DNA of 64,000 nucleotides, taken from the IMG/VR virus record IMGVR_UViG_3300031951_000113, positions 1 to 64,000 of that record; one strand, given 5' to 3'. The position numbers and the translations under genes are program-made. This DNA comes from a virus. Shown piece after piece: positions 1-8,614 of the stretch; position 1 is the first letter of the stretch, and each line of letters begins with the position of its first letter. Below the pieces are notes generated by a model. It worked only from the letters and a program-made list of their open reading frames with translations. It made no database searches and was not told the DNA's origin.

Positions 1-126
1 GGTCAGGGTTCGCAGGGCGGTCAGGGTTCGCAGGGCGGTCAGGGTTCGCAGGGCGGTCAGGGTTCGCAGGGCGGTCAGGGTTCGCAGGGCGGTCAGGGTT
101 CGCAGGGCGGTCAGGGTTCGCAGGGC
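1..126 (+). repeat. Seven tandem copies of an 18-bp unit in the collagen gene
   Basis: The unit GGTCAGGGTTCGCAGGGC repeats exactly seven times (1-126) and encodes GQGSQG. The array probably continues upstream of the window. Perfect identity between copies suggests recent expansion by slippage or recombination; each copy changes the protein by two triplets without a frameshift. Confidence 0.95.
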
Positions 127-3100
127 GCTCAAGGATCTCAAGGGCCCGGAAATGGCGCTCAGGGCGCTCAGGGTGGTCAGGGCGCTCAGGGTGGTCAGGG
201 CGGTCAGGGTGGTCAGGGCGGTCAGGGTTTGCAGGGCGGTCAGGGTTTGCAGGGCGCTCAAGGATCTCAAGGGCCCGGGAATGGCGCTCAGGGCGCTCAA
301 GGATCGCAGGGCGGTCAGGGCGGTCAGGGCGGTCAGGGTTCGCAGGGCGCTCAAGGCGCGCAGGGTTCGGGCGGTCAGGGTTTGCAAGGTGCGCAGGGTA
401 CGGGTGGCACGCAGGGTTTCCAAGGTTCGCAGGGTACTCAAGGCGGTCAGGGGGGGCTGGGTGCGCAGGGTGATAGAGGGGCTCCTGGTACAGATGGGGA
501 GCAAGGACCTGGCGGAGCCCAGGGACATCAAGGCGCGGATGGGTCTGGAAATATCGATGCTGTGCAGAACGACTTAAACGACTTTAAACAATCTACAGAC
601 GCCGCTTTCAATAGCTTAACTGCTGTAACTGATGGCATAAGAGTAGACCTAACAGCGCAAGGCAACGAGCTTTTACAACAAGGGTTCACCATAAACCAAG
701 TGGTGTTGGGGTATCAAAACGTAGTTGGCAAGCTGGCCACTATTGAGTTTGACCTTAACAACTTAGGTGACGCCGTATCCTCTATTGAACAGACTGTACA
801 ATCACAAGGAGACGCAATCGCGGATTTAGGCGGGGTGATTGATGCCATCAAAGATCAACTAGATGAGTTGGAAAAACAGCAAGGCCCGCAAGGGTTCCAA
901 GGCGACCAAGGCGCTCAGGGTGGTCAGGGCGGTCAGGGAGCGCAGGGTGGTCAGGGCGGTCAGGGAGCGCAGGGTGGTCAGGGCGGTCAGGGAGCGCAGG
1001 GTGGTCAGGGCGGTCAGGGAGCGCAGGGTGGTCAGGGTGGGGCTGGAGGTCAAGGGCCTCAAGGGGCTCAAGGAGCAGGGAATCAAGGGGCTCAGGGAGC
1101 TCAGGGGGCCGGAGGAGGAGCTCAAGGGGCGCAAGGTCGCCAAGGTGGTCAAGGTGGTCAAGGTGGTCAAGGAGCTCAAGGTGCCCAAGGCTCTGATAGC
1201 GGAGCAGGAGCTTCAGCTGCTGCAGCCGCTCAATCTGAGGCGAATGCTGCGATGTCTGCTTGGTCGGCCAGCCAAGACAGAATGCAGACGTTTACGGATA
1301 AACAAACTGTTGCAGACCTTCTAGCCCAAACTCAAGACGCCGCCGCCGAGGCTACTGGGGTTCTAGCTGAGATTGATGATAGGTATCAGCAGTTTGTAGA
1401 TGAGTCTGGGAATATAATTAGCAGTGCTCAGCAAGCTGCTGACAGTGCTTGGCAAGCTGTGAACACTCCTGGAAGGCAAGGTCTCCAAGGAAGCGTCGGA
1501 GCGCAGGGGTCTATAGGTTTACAAGGGTTGTTTGGGTTACAGGGCTCTGTAGGGTTTCAGGGGTCTATAGGTCTTCAAGGAATTAGTGGGTCTGTGGGGT
1601 TTCAAGGGTCTCAAGGGTCTGTAGGTATCCAAGGGTCTGTAGGACCGCATGGTTTACAAGGGTCTATAGGGACACAGGGAATCGTAGGGGCACAAGGGGC
1701 GTCGGGAGCTCAGGGGTCTATTGGTTGGCAGGGATCTATAGGCGTTCAGGGGCCGCTAGGATTTCAGGGGGGCGTTGGGGTCCAAGGGTCTGTAGGACCG
1801 CATGGTTTACAAGGGTCTGTAGGCTTACAAGGAACTAATGGGTTTCAGGGGTCTCAGGGCTCTATAGGGCTTCAAGGGTCCTACGGGCCCCAAGGGTTTC
1901 AGGGCGCTTTAGGGCTGCAAGGAACATCTGGAAATGGGCTGCAAGGGCTGCAAGGGCTGCAAGGGTGGCAAGGAGAATTTGGTTATCAAGGGCTGCAGGG
2001 AGGCCAAGGGCTGCAGGGAGGCCAAGGGCTGCAGGGAGGCCAAGGGCTGCAGGGAGGCCAAGGTGGCGGGGGGTTTCAAGGTACCCAAGGGTGGCAGGGG
2101 TCTATAGGTTTACAAGGGTTTTTTGGGTTGCAAGGAGCTATTGGGTGGCAAGGATCAATAGGGCCCCAAGGAATTAGTGGGTCTGTGGGGCTTCAAGGGT
2201 CTCAAGGGTCTGTAGGTATCCAAGGGTCTATAGGACCGCATGGTTTACAAGGGTCTATAGGGACACAGGGAATCGTAGGGGCACAAGGCAGCACAGGGCT
2301 TCAAGGTAATACTGGAGATCGAGGGCCTCAAGGCGAAGCAGGGTCGGACGGCATTGACGGCATTGACGGAGCTCAGGGAGCCCAAGGCGCGCCGGGGACG
2401 GCTGATGACGGAAATGATGGAGCTCAGGGGCCTCAAGGCCCAGCAGGCTCTAACGGCGCTCAGGGAGCCCAAGGCTCTAACGGCGCTCAGGGGACTCAAG
2501 GCCCAGCAGGGTCGGACGGGAATGATGGAGCTCAGGGAGCCCAAGGCGCGCCGGGGACGGCTGATGACGGAAATGATGGAGCTCAGGGGCCTCAAGGCCC
2601 AGCAGGCTCTAACGGCTCTAACGGCGCTCAGGGAGCCCAAGGTAGCCGGGGAGCCCAAGGTAGCGCAGGCTCTAACGGCTCTAACGGCTCTAACGGCGCT
2701 CAGGGGCCTCAAGGCCCAGCAGGGTTTGACGGCATTGACGGCATTGACGGCGCTCAGGGAGCCCAAGGCGCGCCGGGGACGGCTGATGACGGAAATGATG
2801 GAGCTCAGGGGCCTCAAGGCCCAGCAGGCTCTAACGGCGCTCAGGGAGCCCAAGGCTCTAACGGCGCTCAGGGAGCCCAAGGTAGCGCAGGCTCTAACGG
2901 CTCTAACGGCTCTAACGGCTCTAACGGCGGTCAGGGGGCGCAAGGAAATCAAGGAAGCCAAGGACTTCCTGGGTCTGACGGGGCTAACAGCGCGGCTCTT
3001 AATGGGCTACAAACTGCTTTTAATACACTAGCCCAGCAGTTAAGCAATGTTGAAACCCAGCTAAGCGCGCTACAATCTTGGGCTGGAAGTCTTGGAGTAA

Positions 3101-3159
3101 GCGCTAGTTGCCAACCTGGAGGATTGGTGCAAGTTAATCTCACTGGCAACACGCTATAA
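1..3159 (+). CDS. Collagen-like G-X-Q repeat fibre protein, 5' end outside window
   Basis: The frame is open from base 1, so the gene starts upstream of the window; 1052 codons are visible. Most of the protein is collagen-type triplets, overwhelmingly Gly-X-Gln rather than Gly-Pro-Pro. They are broken by a non-collagenous, coiled-coil-like segment (about 550-880 nt), an Ala/Gln-rich segment (about 1200-1460 nt) and a short C-terminal coiled-coil-like tail (about 2990-3159 nt) with a Cys near the end. Within the window the segments alternate repeat, helix, repeat, helix, repeat, tail. Such proteins form trimeric fibres; here it is probably a virion tail fibre or head appendage. Exact 18- and 27-bp repeats inside the gene mean its length is likely variable. 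Function is inferred from composition and position before a structural operon. Confidence 0.85.
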   Translation, partial: GQGSQGGQGSQGGQGSQGGQGSQGGQGSQGGQGSQGGQGSQGAQGSQGPGNGAQGAQGGQGAQGGQGGQGGQGGQGLQGGQGLQGAQGSQGPGNGAQGAQGSQGGQGGQGGQGSQGAQGAQGSGGQGLQGAQGTGGTQGFQGSQGTQGGQGGLGAQGDRGAPGTDGEQGPGGAQGHQGADGSGNIDAVQNDLNDFKQSTDAAFNSLTAVTDGIRVDLTAQGNELLQQGFTINQVVLGYQNVVGKLATIEFDLNNLGDAVSSIEQTVQSQGDAIADLGGVIDAIKDQLDELEKQQGPQGFQGDQGAQGGQGGQGAQGGQGGQGAQGGQGGQGAQGGQGGQGAQGGQGGAGGQGPQGAQGAGNQGAQGAQGAGGGAQGAQGRQGGQGGQGGQGAQGAQGSDSGAGASAAAAAQSEANAAMSAWSASQDRMQTFTDKQTVADLLAQTQDAAAEATGVLAEIDDRYQQFVDESGNIISSAQQAADSAWQAVNTPGRQGLQGSVGAQGSIGLQGLFGLQGSVGFQGSIGLQGISGSVGFQGSQGSVGIQGSVGPHGLQGSIGTQGIVGAQGASGAQGSIGWQGSIGVQGPLGFQGGVGVQGSVGPHGLQGSVGLQGTNGFQGSQGSIGLQGSYGPQGFQGALGLQGTSGNGLQGLQGLQGWQGEFGYQGLQGGQGLQGGQGLQGGQGLQGGQGGGGFQGTQGWQGSIGLQGFFGLQGAIGWQGSIGPQGISGSVGLQGSQGSVGIQGSIGPHGLQGSIGTQGIVGAQGSTGLQGNTGDRGPQGEAGSDGIDGIDGAQGAQGAPGTADDGNDGAQGPQGPAGSNGAQGAQGSNGAQGTQGPAGSDGNDGAQGAQGAPGTADDGNDGAQGPQGPAGSNGSNGAQGAQGSRGAQGSAGSNGSNGSNGAQGPQGPAGFDGIDGIDGAQGAQGAPGTADDGNDGAQGPQGPAGSNGAQGAQGSNGAQGAQGSAGSNGSNGSNGSNGGQGAQGNQGSQGLPGSDGANSAALNGLQTAFNTLAQQLSNVETQLSALQSWAGSLGVSASCQPGGLVQVNLTGNTL
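919..1026 (+). repeat. Four tandem copies of a 27-bp unit
   Basis: A 27-bp unit encoding nine residues (Gly-Gly-Gln triplets ending Gly-Ala-Gln) is repeated four times at 919-945, 946-972, 973-999 and 1000-1026, followed by a partial fifth copy. It stays in frame with the collagen-like gene. Confidence 0.9.
1991..2062 (+). repeat. Four tandem copies of an 18-bp unit
   Basis: GGCTGCAGGGAGGCCAAG is repeated four times without change (1991-2008, 2009-2026, 2027-2044, 2045-2062), coding Gly-Leu-Gln-Gly-Gly-Gln. It is a third independent in-frame expansion in the same gene. Confidence 0.9.
2355..2925 (+). repeat. Large imperfect repeats of a collagen block with Asp-rich inserts
   Basis: A block containing the in-frame segment GAPGTADDGNDGAQGPQG occurs three times (near 2390, 2545 and 2775), interspersed with 9-bp TCTAACGGC runs coding Gly-Ser-Asn. 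This part uses Gly-Ala-Pro and Gly-Asp triplets unlike the G-X-Q rest and looks like duplication of a separate module. Confidence 0.85.
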
Positions 3160-3177
3160 AATTAAAAAGTTATCCAC

Positions 3178-3450
3178 ATGGCTGTTTTAGATACTGTAAC
3201 AATTAGTTGTCCTGGTTCTTGTTGCGACGATATATGCGCGGATAATGCGATGTCCAGCACTCCGGCGGGGGCTGGTTATTATTCGTGGTGGGGGGGCAAC
3301 CAGACGGGATGTAATTCTTGCCACCCATTGCAAACCGAAACTATAGAAGGTGTTACATGTTATTGGTGCAATTACTACAATTGTTACGATTGGGTCAGCG
3401 TAGAAGTTGGTTTTGTATGGGTAGGCGGTTGTAACTGGGGATGTGTATAA
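3178..3450 (+). CDS. Small cysteine- and aromatic-rich protein
   Basis: A 90-residue protein with 13 Cys and many Trp/Tyr residues, including CPGSCCDDIC near the N-terminus and CYWCNYYNCYDW in the second half, and ending GGCNWGCV. There is no signal peptide and no recognisable family. The Cys spacing fits a disulphide- or metal-stabilised miniprotein. It starts 19 nt after the collagen-like gene and ends just before the next gene, so it is in the same operon and may cap or cross-link the fibre. That role is speculative. The opposite strand is also open here but gives an implausible protein. Confidence 0.65.
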   Translation: MAVLDTVTISCPGSCCDDICADNAMSSTPAGAGYYSWWGGNQTGCNSCHPLQTETIEGVTCYWCNYYNCYDWVSVEVGFVWVGGCNWGCV

Positions 3451-3453
3451 ATT

Positions 3454-4005
3454 ATGAACGCCCAAGATATTAAAAATTTGATGTACGGATTAACAGTCAT
3501 GGACAGGCCGACAAAAAGGGCTTTTTGGTTAGCCAAAGGGTTTAACAGAATGGGGCCCGAGAGGCTATTGTCTTACTGGGAAAATAGACTAGCAGAAAAC
3601 AACCCGGAAGATACTAGCATGTTTTTAAAAGCTTTAGAAGATTACCGCGTAGCTAACAGGAGGAGAAAGCTTGTGGATGCTACAGTAAGAGAAAACGAGA
3701 TACGTAAAAATAATGTTTTACAAGAGATAAAAGCGAAACGTTCACAAAATTCCAGCTACCCTGGAGCAGCTACTATGGTTAAATCAGCAGTTATAGCTGC
3801 GGCGAAGTGGGCTAACAATGGGTTTAAGTCAGCCTCTGAAACTGCTATTATGTCCAGGACGAAGATTTGTGAGTCTTGCGAATTTTGGTCTCCTGGGGCT
3901 TTGAGGCAGACGGGTAGGTGCAGACGGTGCGGCTGTGCTACTTGGGCTAAAATTAGAATGGCGTCTGAATCGTGCCCTGAACAAAAGTGGGTTGCAGAAG
4001 TATAA
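3454..4005 (+). CDS. Phage protein with C-terminal zinc-knuckle
   Basis: A 183-residue protein. The N-terminal two thirds are helical and charged. The C-terminus has a Cys cluster, CESCEFW, then CRRCGC, then CPEQKW, a pattern common in small phage structural-operon proteins and consistent with one or two Zn sites. The protein at 19182-19781 has a related C-terminal Cys arrangement, so the two may be distant paralogues at opposite ends of this gene block. The stop codon shares one base with the next ATG (TAATG), so expression is coupled to the glycosyltransferase-like gene. Function unknown. Confidence 0.75.
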   Translation: MNAQDIKNLMYGLTVMDRPTKRAFWLAKGFNRMGPERLLSYWENRLAENNPEDTSMFLKALEDYRVANRRRKLVDATVRENEIRKNNVLQEIKAKRSQNSSYPGAATMVKSAVIAAAKWANNGFKSASETAIMSRTKICESCEFWSPGALRQTGRCRRCGCATWAKIRMASESCPEQKWVAEV

Positions 4006-5429
4006 TGAGAATTGTAGTGCCCGTATCAAAGCATGACGCAGGCTTAACTGAAGAGTTTTGCGAGGCTATAAATGTTTTTGGACCTTACAGTAACCATGTA
4101 CTAACTGTAGTAGCTCGTCCGTCTGATTTTGGGGTAGCTGAAAAAGTGCTTCAAAATCTCACTAAGTTTAGCTTAAATTTTAAGTCATCTGAGTTGATAG
4201 TTTTCGAAAAAAATGGCCCTGAAGGGTGGCCTCAGGGGCCCAATTTCTATTGGACTGAAACTATTAAATTTTTAGCGGGGTGCGAAAATGCACTTCCGTG
4301 GTTTTGGATGGAGATGGACACTACTCCAGTAATCTCTGGATGGTTAGACCTGTTGGAGTTGGAGTACCGTGAGTCTAAAGCTGTATGCTTAGGAGTTGTG
4401 CATAAATCGGAGTTTGCTTCGAGCCCCCACTTAGCGGGGGTCGCTGTATACCCACCTAGATTAGACTTAGAGATAGATAGTTGGCGTCACGTAACTAGCA
4501 CTGACACAGCTTTTGATGTGTTTTGCGCTTATGAGATTGTCCCGAAGTCTTTAAACACCGGTTTAATCCAGCACAATTTTAGGACTGGGGGCTACCACTG
4601 CTCTGATCGCGGGCTTAAGGGGTTCGACTTGCAAAAGCACCATATGAACGAAAGTTTTGCGCTACCTGTAAAAGATAGCGCTGTTGTTGTTCACGGGTGC
4701 AACGACGGTTCGCTAGCTAGAGTGGTGTCGGGTAGGTGTAACCCAAAAATTTACACATATTTTGAAGATTTGGGGAGGCCCGAGCAGGAGGCGCTAGTCA
4801 ACGCGTGGGTTTTAAATTGGGGTGCTCACGGGTTCGAGCCTATTGTTCTTGGAGTGGAAGATGCCAAGAAGAGTGATTTTTACGAAGAGTTTATTTCGGC
4901 AATGGAATCTGTTCACATGGCTATTATGGGAGCTCCTTTGGGGGACTATGGCAAATCTTGTTACGCAAGATGGCTGGCTTACTCTACTGTAAAAGGAAAC
5001 TTGAGTTTCTCAGTATCAGATTACGATGTTTTTAACAGAGATTTTTTGGAGATTAGACGGGATAAGTTAACTTTTTTTAATCATAATTGTCCTTGTTTTG
5101 CTTACGGAAGCCCCAGCCAATTTTTAAATTTTTGCAAAATAATGGCATTTGTAGCGGGTCAAAATCTACAGAATAGACTAGAAAAACATGATTTTAGGCA
5201 TTTTAACGATCAAGAGTTTCTTTGTTTGTTTGGTCGAGACTTTCCCGACGCTTTTGAGTGCGTACCGTGGAAAGACAGAATCGTGTCTTTATACGGAGAG
5301 CTTGATAAAAGGGAACTGGTGCACATAGCTCATATAGCTGTGCATGATATGAAAATTAAACACCCTAACATATACGGAGGGGTTAACTCGGACGCACTAA
5401 GAGTCCATTTCTCTAGAGACTTTATTTAA
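4005..5429 (+). CDS. Glycosyltransferase-like (GT-A fold) protein
   Basis: A 474-residue protein beginning MRIVVPVSKHD. The N-terminal half (about residues 1-210) resembles nucleotide-diphospho-sugar transferases: a β-strand start, an acidic WMEMDTTP segment (about residue 105) in the place of a DxD motif, then SGWLD. The second half (about 270-474) is a separate domain with no clear match. The N-terminal half is clearly related to the protein at 50867-51607 (shared FGPYSNH/FGPYQNH, PWFWMEMDTTP/PWLWFGAQATP, SGWLD and EIVP). I chose the ATG at 4005 because it overlaps the preceding stop by one base. It may glycosylate virion or host surface components; the acceptor cannot be read from sequence. 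Confidence 0.6.
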   Translation: MRIVVPVSKHDAGLTEEFCEAINVFGPYSNHVLTVVARPSDFGVAEKVLQNLTKFSLNFKSSELIVFEKNGPEGWPQGPNFYWTETIKFLAGCENALPWFWMEMDTTPVISGWLDLLELEYRESKAVCLGVVHKSEFASSPHLAGVAVYPPRLDLEIDSWRHVTSTDTAFDVFCAYEIVPKSLNTGLIQHNFRTGGYHCSDRGLKGFDLQKHHMNESFALPVKDSAVVVHGCNDGSLARVVSGRCNPKIYTYFEDLGRPEQEALVNAWVLNWGAHGFEPIVLGVEDAKKSDFYEEFISAMESVHMAIMGAPLGDYGKSCYARWLAYSTVKGNLSFSVSDYDVFNRDFLEIRRDKLTFFNHNCPCFAYGSPSQFLNFCKIMAFVAGQNLQNRLEKHDFRHFNDQEFLCLFGRDFPDAFECVPWKDRIVSLYGELDKRELVHIAHIAVHDMKIKHPNIYGGVNSDALRVHFSRDFI

Positions 5430-5437
5430 GTAGAGCT

Positions 5438-6385
5438 ATGGGGGACAAAAAAAATATACCCGTTTTCCTGCACATTCCTAAATGTGCTGGCATATATGTT
5501 AGAAGTTGCCTGTTGTCGTTTTTAAGACGTTACTGCTGGTATAAGTACAGGGAAGTGCCAAAATTTGTATGCGGATACATAGAAGTAGGCCACTTTTATA
5601 GCGCCCCAGTCAAAAAGAAACATCTAGTATCTACAATTGGTGGGGCTCATATTGAGTTTGCGGCATTCCCACCTATTTCTGCTGATTTTATTGCTTACGT
5701 GGTGTTTAAAAGTCAAGTTCCAGAGCAGTTCAGGGTCGATGGATTGCATTTTTCTATGACGCACGACGAATTTTTAAACATGTTGGAGTCTGACGATTTG
5801 GACGTGTTCGCTGCCGTTGTTACGTCTGAAATGCTAGCTAACAATTCGTTTGAGACTTTAGCTGCTGTAAATCAACTTGTGCCGTACAACTTAACCTATT
5901 TTGCTTCAGTAAAAACCCCATTTGAGCGGGCGCTTTCAATGTACTACGTACATAAACAACAAGGGGATTCTATACCCTCTATGATGCTGCTGCCTTTTTA
6001 TGAATACTCTTTTAGCGAGTTTAAGTCTTTCTTATTGTCTAGCGACTCAGAACCTGGGTGGGTTACCAAGTTTTTAGTGGGAGCTTTAGGAGATGACCTG
6101 TCTGCCGTGGATTTTTTAGCCTACCCAATCCAAAGAATAAACGAGCTCCTATTTAGAGTGTTCTCTGATGCGTACGACTTAGAAGTTATCCCAGAAGAGT
6201 TCAAACCTTCCGAAAATGGTATACTGGGGTATCCGAAAGTAAACGAAACTAGCATAAAGTACAAATACAAGTTAGAAGATTTGTCTTTTGAAGAAAATTC
6301 TAGGTATTTGGACTTGCATTCGGAAGATTTAGCTGTAATAGATTTTTTACAAAATGCGCCATGTTGCAAACTGAACCATAACTAA
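5438..6385 (+). CDS. Sulfotransferase-family protein
   Basis: A 315-residue protein with FLHIPKCAG near residue 10, which matches the 5'-phosphosulfate-binding HIPKxAG signature of PAPS-dependent sulfotransferases. VKTPFERALSMYY (about residues 158-170) corresponds to the 3'-phosphate-binding RxPxxRxxS motif, with Lys in place of the first Arg. By family it should transfer sulfate from PAPS to a carbohydrate. It follows the GT-A-like gene by 8 nt, so the pair may build or decorate one glycan. It is unusual in a phage late operon. The family call is fairly secure; activity and acceptor are inference. Confidence 0.75.
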   Translation: MGDKKNIPVFLHIPKCAGIYVRSCLLSFLRRYCWYKYREVPKFVCGYIEVGHFYSAPVKKKHLVSTIGGAHIEFAAFPPISADFIAYVVFKSQVPEQFRVDGLHFSMTHDEFLNMLESDDLDVFAAVVTSEMLANNSFETLAAVNQLVPYNLTYFASVKTPFERALSMYYVHKQQGDSIPSMMLLPFYEYSFSEFKSFLLSSDSEPGWVTKFLVGALGDDLSAVDFLAYPIQRINELLFRVFSDAYDLEVIPEEFKPSENGILGYPKVNETSIKYKYKLEDLSFEENSRYLDLHSEDLAVIDFLQNAPCCKLNHN

Positions 6386-6393
6386 TAAGAATA

Positions 6394-6603
6394 ATGCACA
6401 ATATTAAACTGAGCGACAAGCAAGCGGGACTTCTAAAACTTTTCCTAGGGCGAACTGTTATTCAAGGAAACGAGGTTGTTAAATTTATGGATCTAGCTAA
6501 AGCCATAGGTCAAGCTGAAGTTGTGCCTGACCCTATAGATATTGATGCTTTAGAGGGTGTGAACTCTGAGACTTTAGAGAATGCGGTTTCTCCAGAGGGG
6601 TAG
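6394..6603 (+). CDS. Small hypothetical protein before the adaptor gene
   Basis: A 69-residue acidic protein, MHNIKLSDKQAG..., with no recognised domain. The stop is 2 nt before the head-tail adaptor ATG, placing it in the virion operon. The upstream sequence is A/T-rich (aataagaata-ATG) with no Shine-Dalgarno. Confidence 0.65.
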   Translation: MHNIKLSDKQAGLLKLFLGRTVIQGNEVVKFMDLAKAIGQAEVVPDPIDIDALEGVNSETLENAVSPEG

Positions 6604-6605
6604 CT

Positions 6606-7277
6606 ATGACTGCTTTAGACGCCTACACCTTATTGGCCAAGTATGTGAAGGCTCCGGAGCCTGAAGTAGATCCTATAACTGGAGATTTGCTGCCTGCTGT
6701 GGATTTACCGTTTTCTGACTTTGCGTTAGTTTTAAATGTCGTATTGAATAGATTCTACAACTCAGGTAAATGGAAGGGTCTAACGACAGAGTCTGTTGTA
6801 AACTTAATCGGAGACCAAACGGAGTTTGACTTACCCGCCACGTGTGAATCTATCCTTGGTGCTCAAGTGGGAGGGGTTCCTGTAGTGGTGTTTGGAAGGT
6901 TCCACCAGTTTCAACCTGGCGGGCCCGGGTCTTCAAACTCAGGGGTGCTGAGTATTTCCGACCAGGGGGACCGTAGCTACAAAGTTGTTGGAAAGTACGA
7001 TTCTGATACTGAAGTTAAGCTGTTGTGCAAAAGAAGGTTTATACCTATAACAGATGAGAGCGATCCGGTGCTCCCAGATAACGAAGCTGCTTTGAAAATG
7101 GGGTTGCTGTCTTACTCTTACGAGGATAACAACGATCTAGAGCGGGCAGATCAGTATTTTACCAGAGCTTTAGAAATTCTTAACGGTGAGGCTAGGGAAG
7201 CTCGCGGAGCTGCTCAATACATGCTCCAGCAATCTCCTCACGGATTAAATTTAGGACAGCTTAGAAACTTGTACTAG
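6606..7277 (+). CDS. Head-tail adaptor / tail tubular protein A-like
   Basis: A 223-residue protein with the layout of T7 gp11-like adaptors: an N-terminal helical segment (DFALVLNVVLNRFYNSGKW), a central β-rich insertion, and a C-terminal helical segment beginning EAALKMGLLSYSYED. In podoviruses this protein forms the ring between portal and tail nozzle. The size fits the family. The identification comes from pattern and position and is not certain. No partner of the tail tubular B size is in the window; it may lie in the missing segment. Confidence 0.6.
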   Translation: MTALDAYTLLAKYVKAPEPEVDPITGDLLPAVDLPFSDFALVLNVVLNRFYNSGKWKGLTTESVVNLIGDQTEFDLPATCESILGAQVGGVPVVVFGRFHQFQPGGPGSSNSGVLSISDQGDRSYKVVGKYDSDTEVKLLCKRRFIPITDESDPVLPDNEAALKMGLLSYSYEDNNDLERADQYFTRALEILNGEAREARGAAQYMLQQSPHGLNLGQLRNLY

Positions 7278-7280
7278 CGT

Positions 7281-8222
7281 ATGGACACCATAACTCAAAA
7301 CTATAAATCGAAGCCTCTGTTTGAAGAGTCTGAAGAAGAAAAACGCAGGCGGGAAGCGGCTAAAAACTACCTATCTGCTAGAAGCACTTATGAAAAAGCT
7401 GGAATAGGGGCCGCAAATCCTTACTCAATGTCCAGAGACGCGTACAGGTCGTCTGACCCGGCCGTTGCTAGTAGTTTAACTGGGTCTTTAAAAACCGCTA
7501 CAGAATCGGCTTTAAAAGCTGGTATTGGGGGCCCTGTCATGGCGAACGATGTTTTAAATAAAGGTCAAGCCAGAATTGTTGGGGATACTCTTGTTGGGGC
7601 TGCCGCTGGCATTTCTTCTTCTGAATGGGATAAGCGCGACAAAGCTGTTGCAGCGGGCGGAAAGCCGCCGATGCCTACTCGGGAAATGGTCGAGGTAGCG
7701 CCTGGCGTTAAGATGGGTCTAGATACTGCTAGGAACTACTACGCATCAAGAAACAACACGATTATGCAAGAGAACCAGACGGCCGATCGGCAGAGGAAGG
7801 CTGCTGATACGGTGAATACGTCTATAGCTCAAATGCGCCAAGCCGCAAAAGACAGGGATGCTTTGTCAAAACAAAGATCGGAAAATTTTTTCGCTGGGAT
7901 TGCGCAGCGTAAAAGTGACGAGGCTTTAGCCAACCAAAACTTACGAGATACGAGACGTGCTGCTTCTAATGCAAGGCTCGTAGAAAGCGCAATGAAGGAT
8001 GCCTTGCGCAGATACAGGTTCACTAACGGTAAGGAGGGCGCTTTAGTTACCCCAGACGCTATGGAAAAAGCTTCTAGCTTTCTGGCTGGAAGCTTAAAAG
8101 GTCTTGGACCCTACGACAACGAAGACGCTAGACGCAAATCTTTTGTGAAAGGGGTCCAAAATGAGCGAGAGCGTAAACAGAAAGAGTTGGCTCGCCTCAA
8201 TCCTTACCAAGGTTCGATTTAA
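7281..8222 (+). CDS. Putative internal virion protein
   Basis: A 313-residue, Lys/Arg/Ala-rich, largely helical protein with Gly/Ala-rich stretches (about 90-120) and a long helical segment (about 160-250). It lies between the adaptor and the giant virion protein, where T7-like phages encode ejected core proteins. No sequence family recognised. The stop is nested with the end of the convergent minus-strand gene at 8219. Confidence 0.5.
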   Translation: MDTITQNYKSKPLFEESEEEKRRREAAKNYLSARSTYEKAGIGAANPYSMSRDAYRSSDPAVASSLTGSLKTATESALKAGIGGPVMANDVLNKGQARIVGDTLVGAAAGISSSEWDKRDKAVAAGGKPPMPTREMVEVAPGVKMGLDTARNYYASRNNTIMQENQTADRQRKAADTVNTSIAQMRQAAKDRDALSKQRSENFFAGIAQRKSDEALANQNLRDTRRAASNARLVESAMKDALRRYRFTNGKEGALVTPDAMEKASSFLAGSLKGLGPYDNEDARRKSFVKGVQNERERKQKELARLNPYQGSI

Positions 8223-8524
8223 GGCTCCTCGAAATTAAGGACGTTGTTCTGCTCTAAGATAAGGAGCTGCGAGTCCAGCGTTTCGCTTTGCTTTTTTAAA
8301 ATAGCAACTTCCTCCTGCACCCCGACAGTGTGGCGTTCCCCTTCTCCGCTCAGTTTTGCAGTTATGATAGTAGCATACTCTGATTGAAAGTCCGAATACA
8401 CGTCGTTTTCTCCATTAAAATTGAACGGTTTAGACGGGGACACTAGTAGAGCATCTGATGCTGATTGCGCAAATGCGTCACCTGCGACGTTGGCGATTGC
8501 CAGCAATACGATTAGCTTTTTCAT
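8219..8524 (-). CDS. Small secreted protein with signal peptide, antisense to the late operon
   Basis: A 101-residue protein with a textbook signal peptide (MKKLIVLLAIANVAGDAFA, cleavage likely after AFA) followed by a hydrophilic region and a C-terminal coiled-coil-like helix (about 68-95). It is the only gene on this strand for 10 kb either side except the membrane gene at 18947-19192. There is no lipobox Cys, so it is not an outer-membrane lipoprotein of the Rz1 type. A periplasmic lysis accessory, superinfection-exclusion factor or lysogenic-conversion protein are the options I would consider. The intervening 90 bp to the next gene is A/T-rich and could hold its promoter. Confidence 0.7.
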   Translation of the reverse strand: MKKLIVLLAIANVAGDAFAQSASDALLVSPSKPFNFNGENDVYSDFQSEYATIITAKLSGEGERHTVGVQEEVAILKKQSETLDSQLLILEQNNVLNFEEP

Positions 8525-8614
8525 ATAAGATAGAGTTTATTTGTTGTTTTTGTTTTTGCAACTATATTTTCGCCTTGCGAATGTTTTTTTGTTCGTCCAT
8601 ACTGTTTTGATTTT

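Noticed and set aside
1-126. CRISPR array
   Set aside because: The repeats are directly tandem, have no unique spacers and are in frame within a gene.
229-3159. Numerous long frames in other phases and on the minus strand of the collagen-like gene
   Set aside because: GC-rich repeats keep several frames open. Products are low-complexity (for example Arg-Ala-Leu runs); only frame 1 gives Gly triplets.
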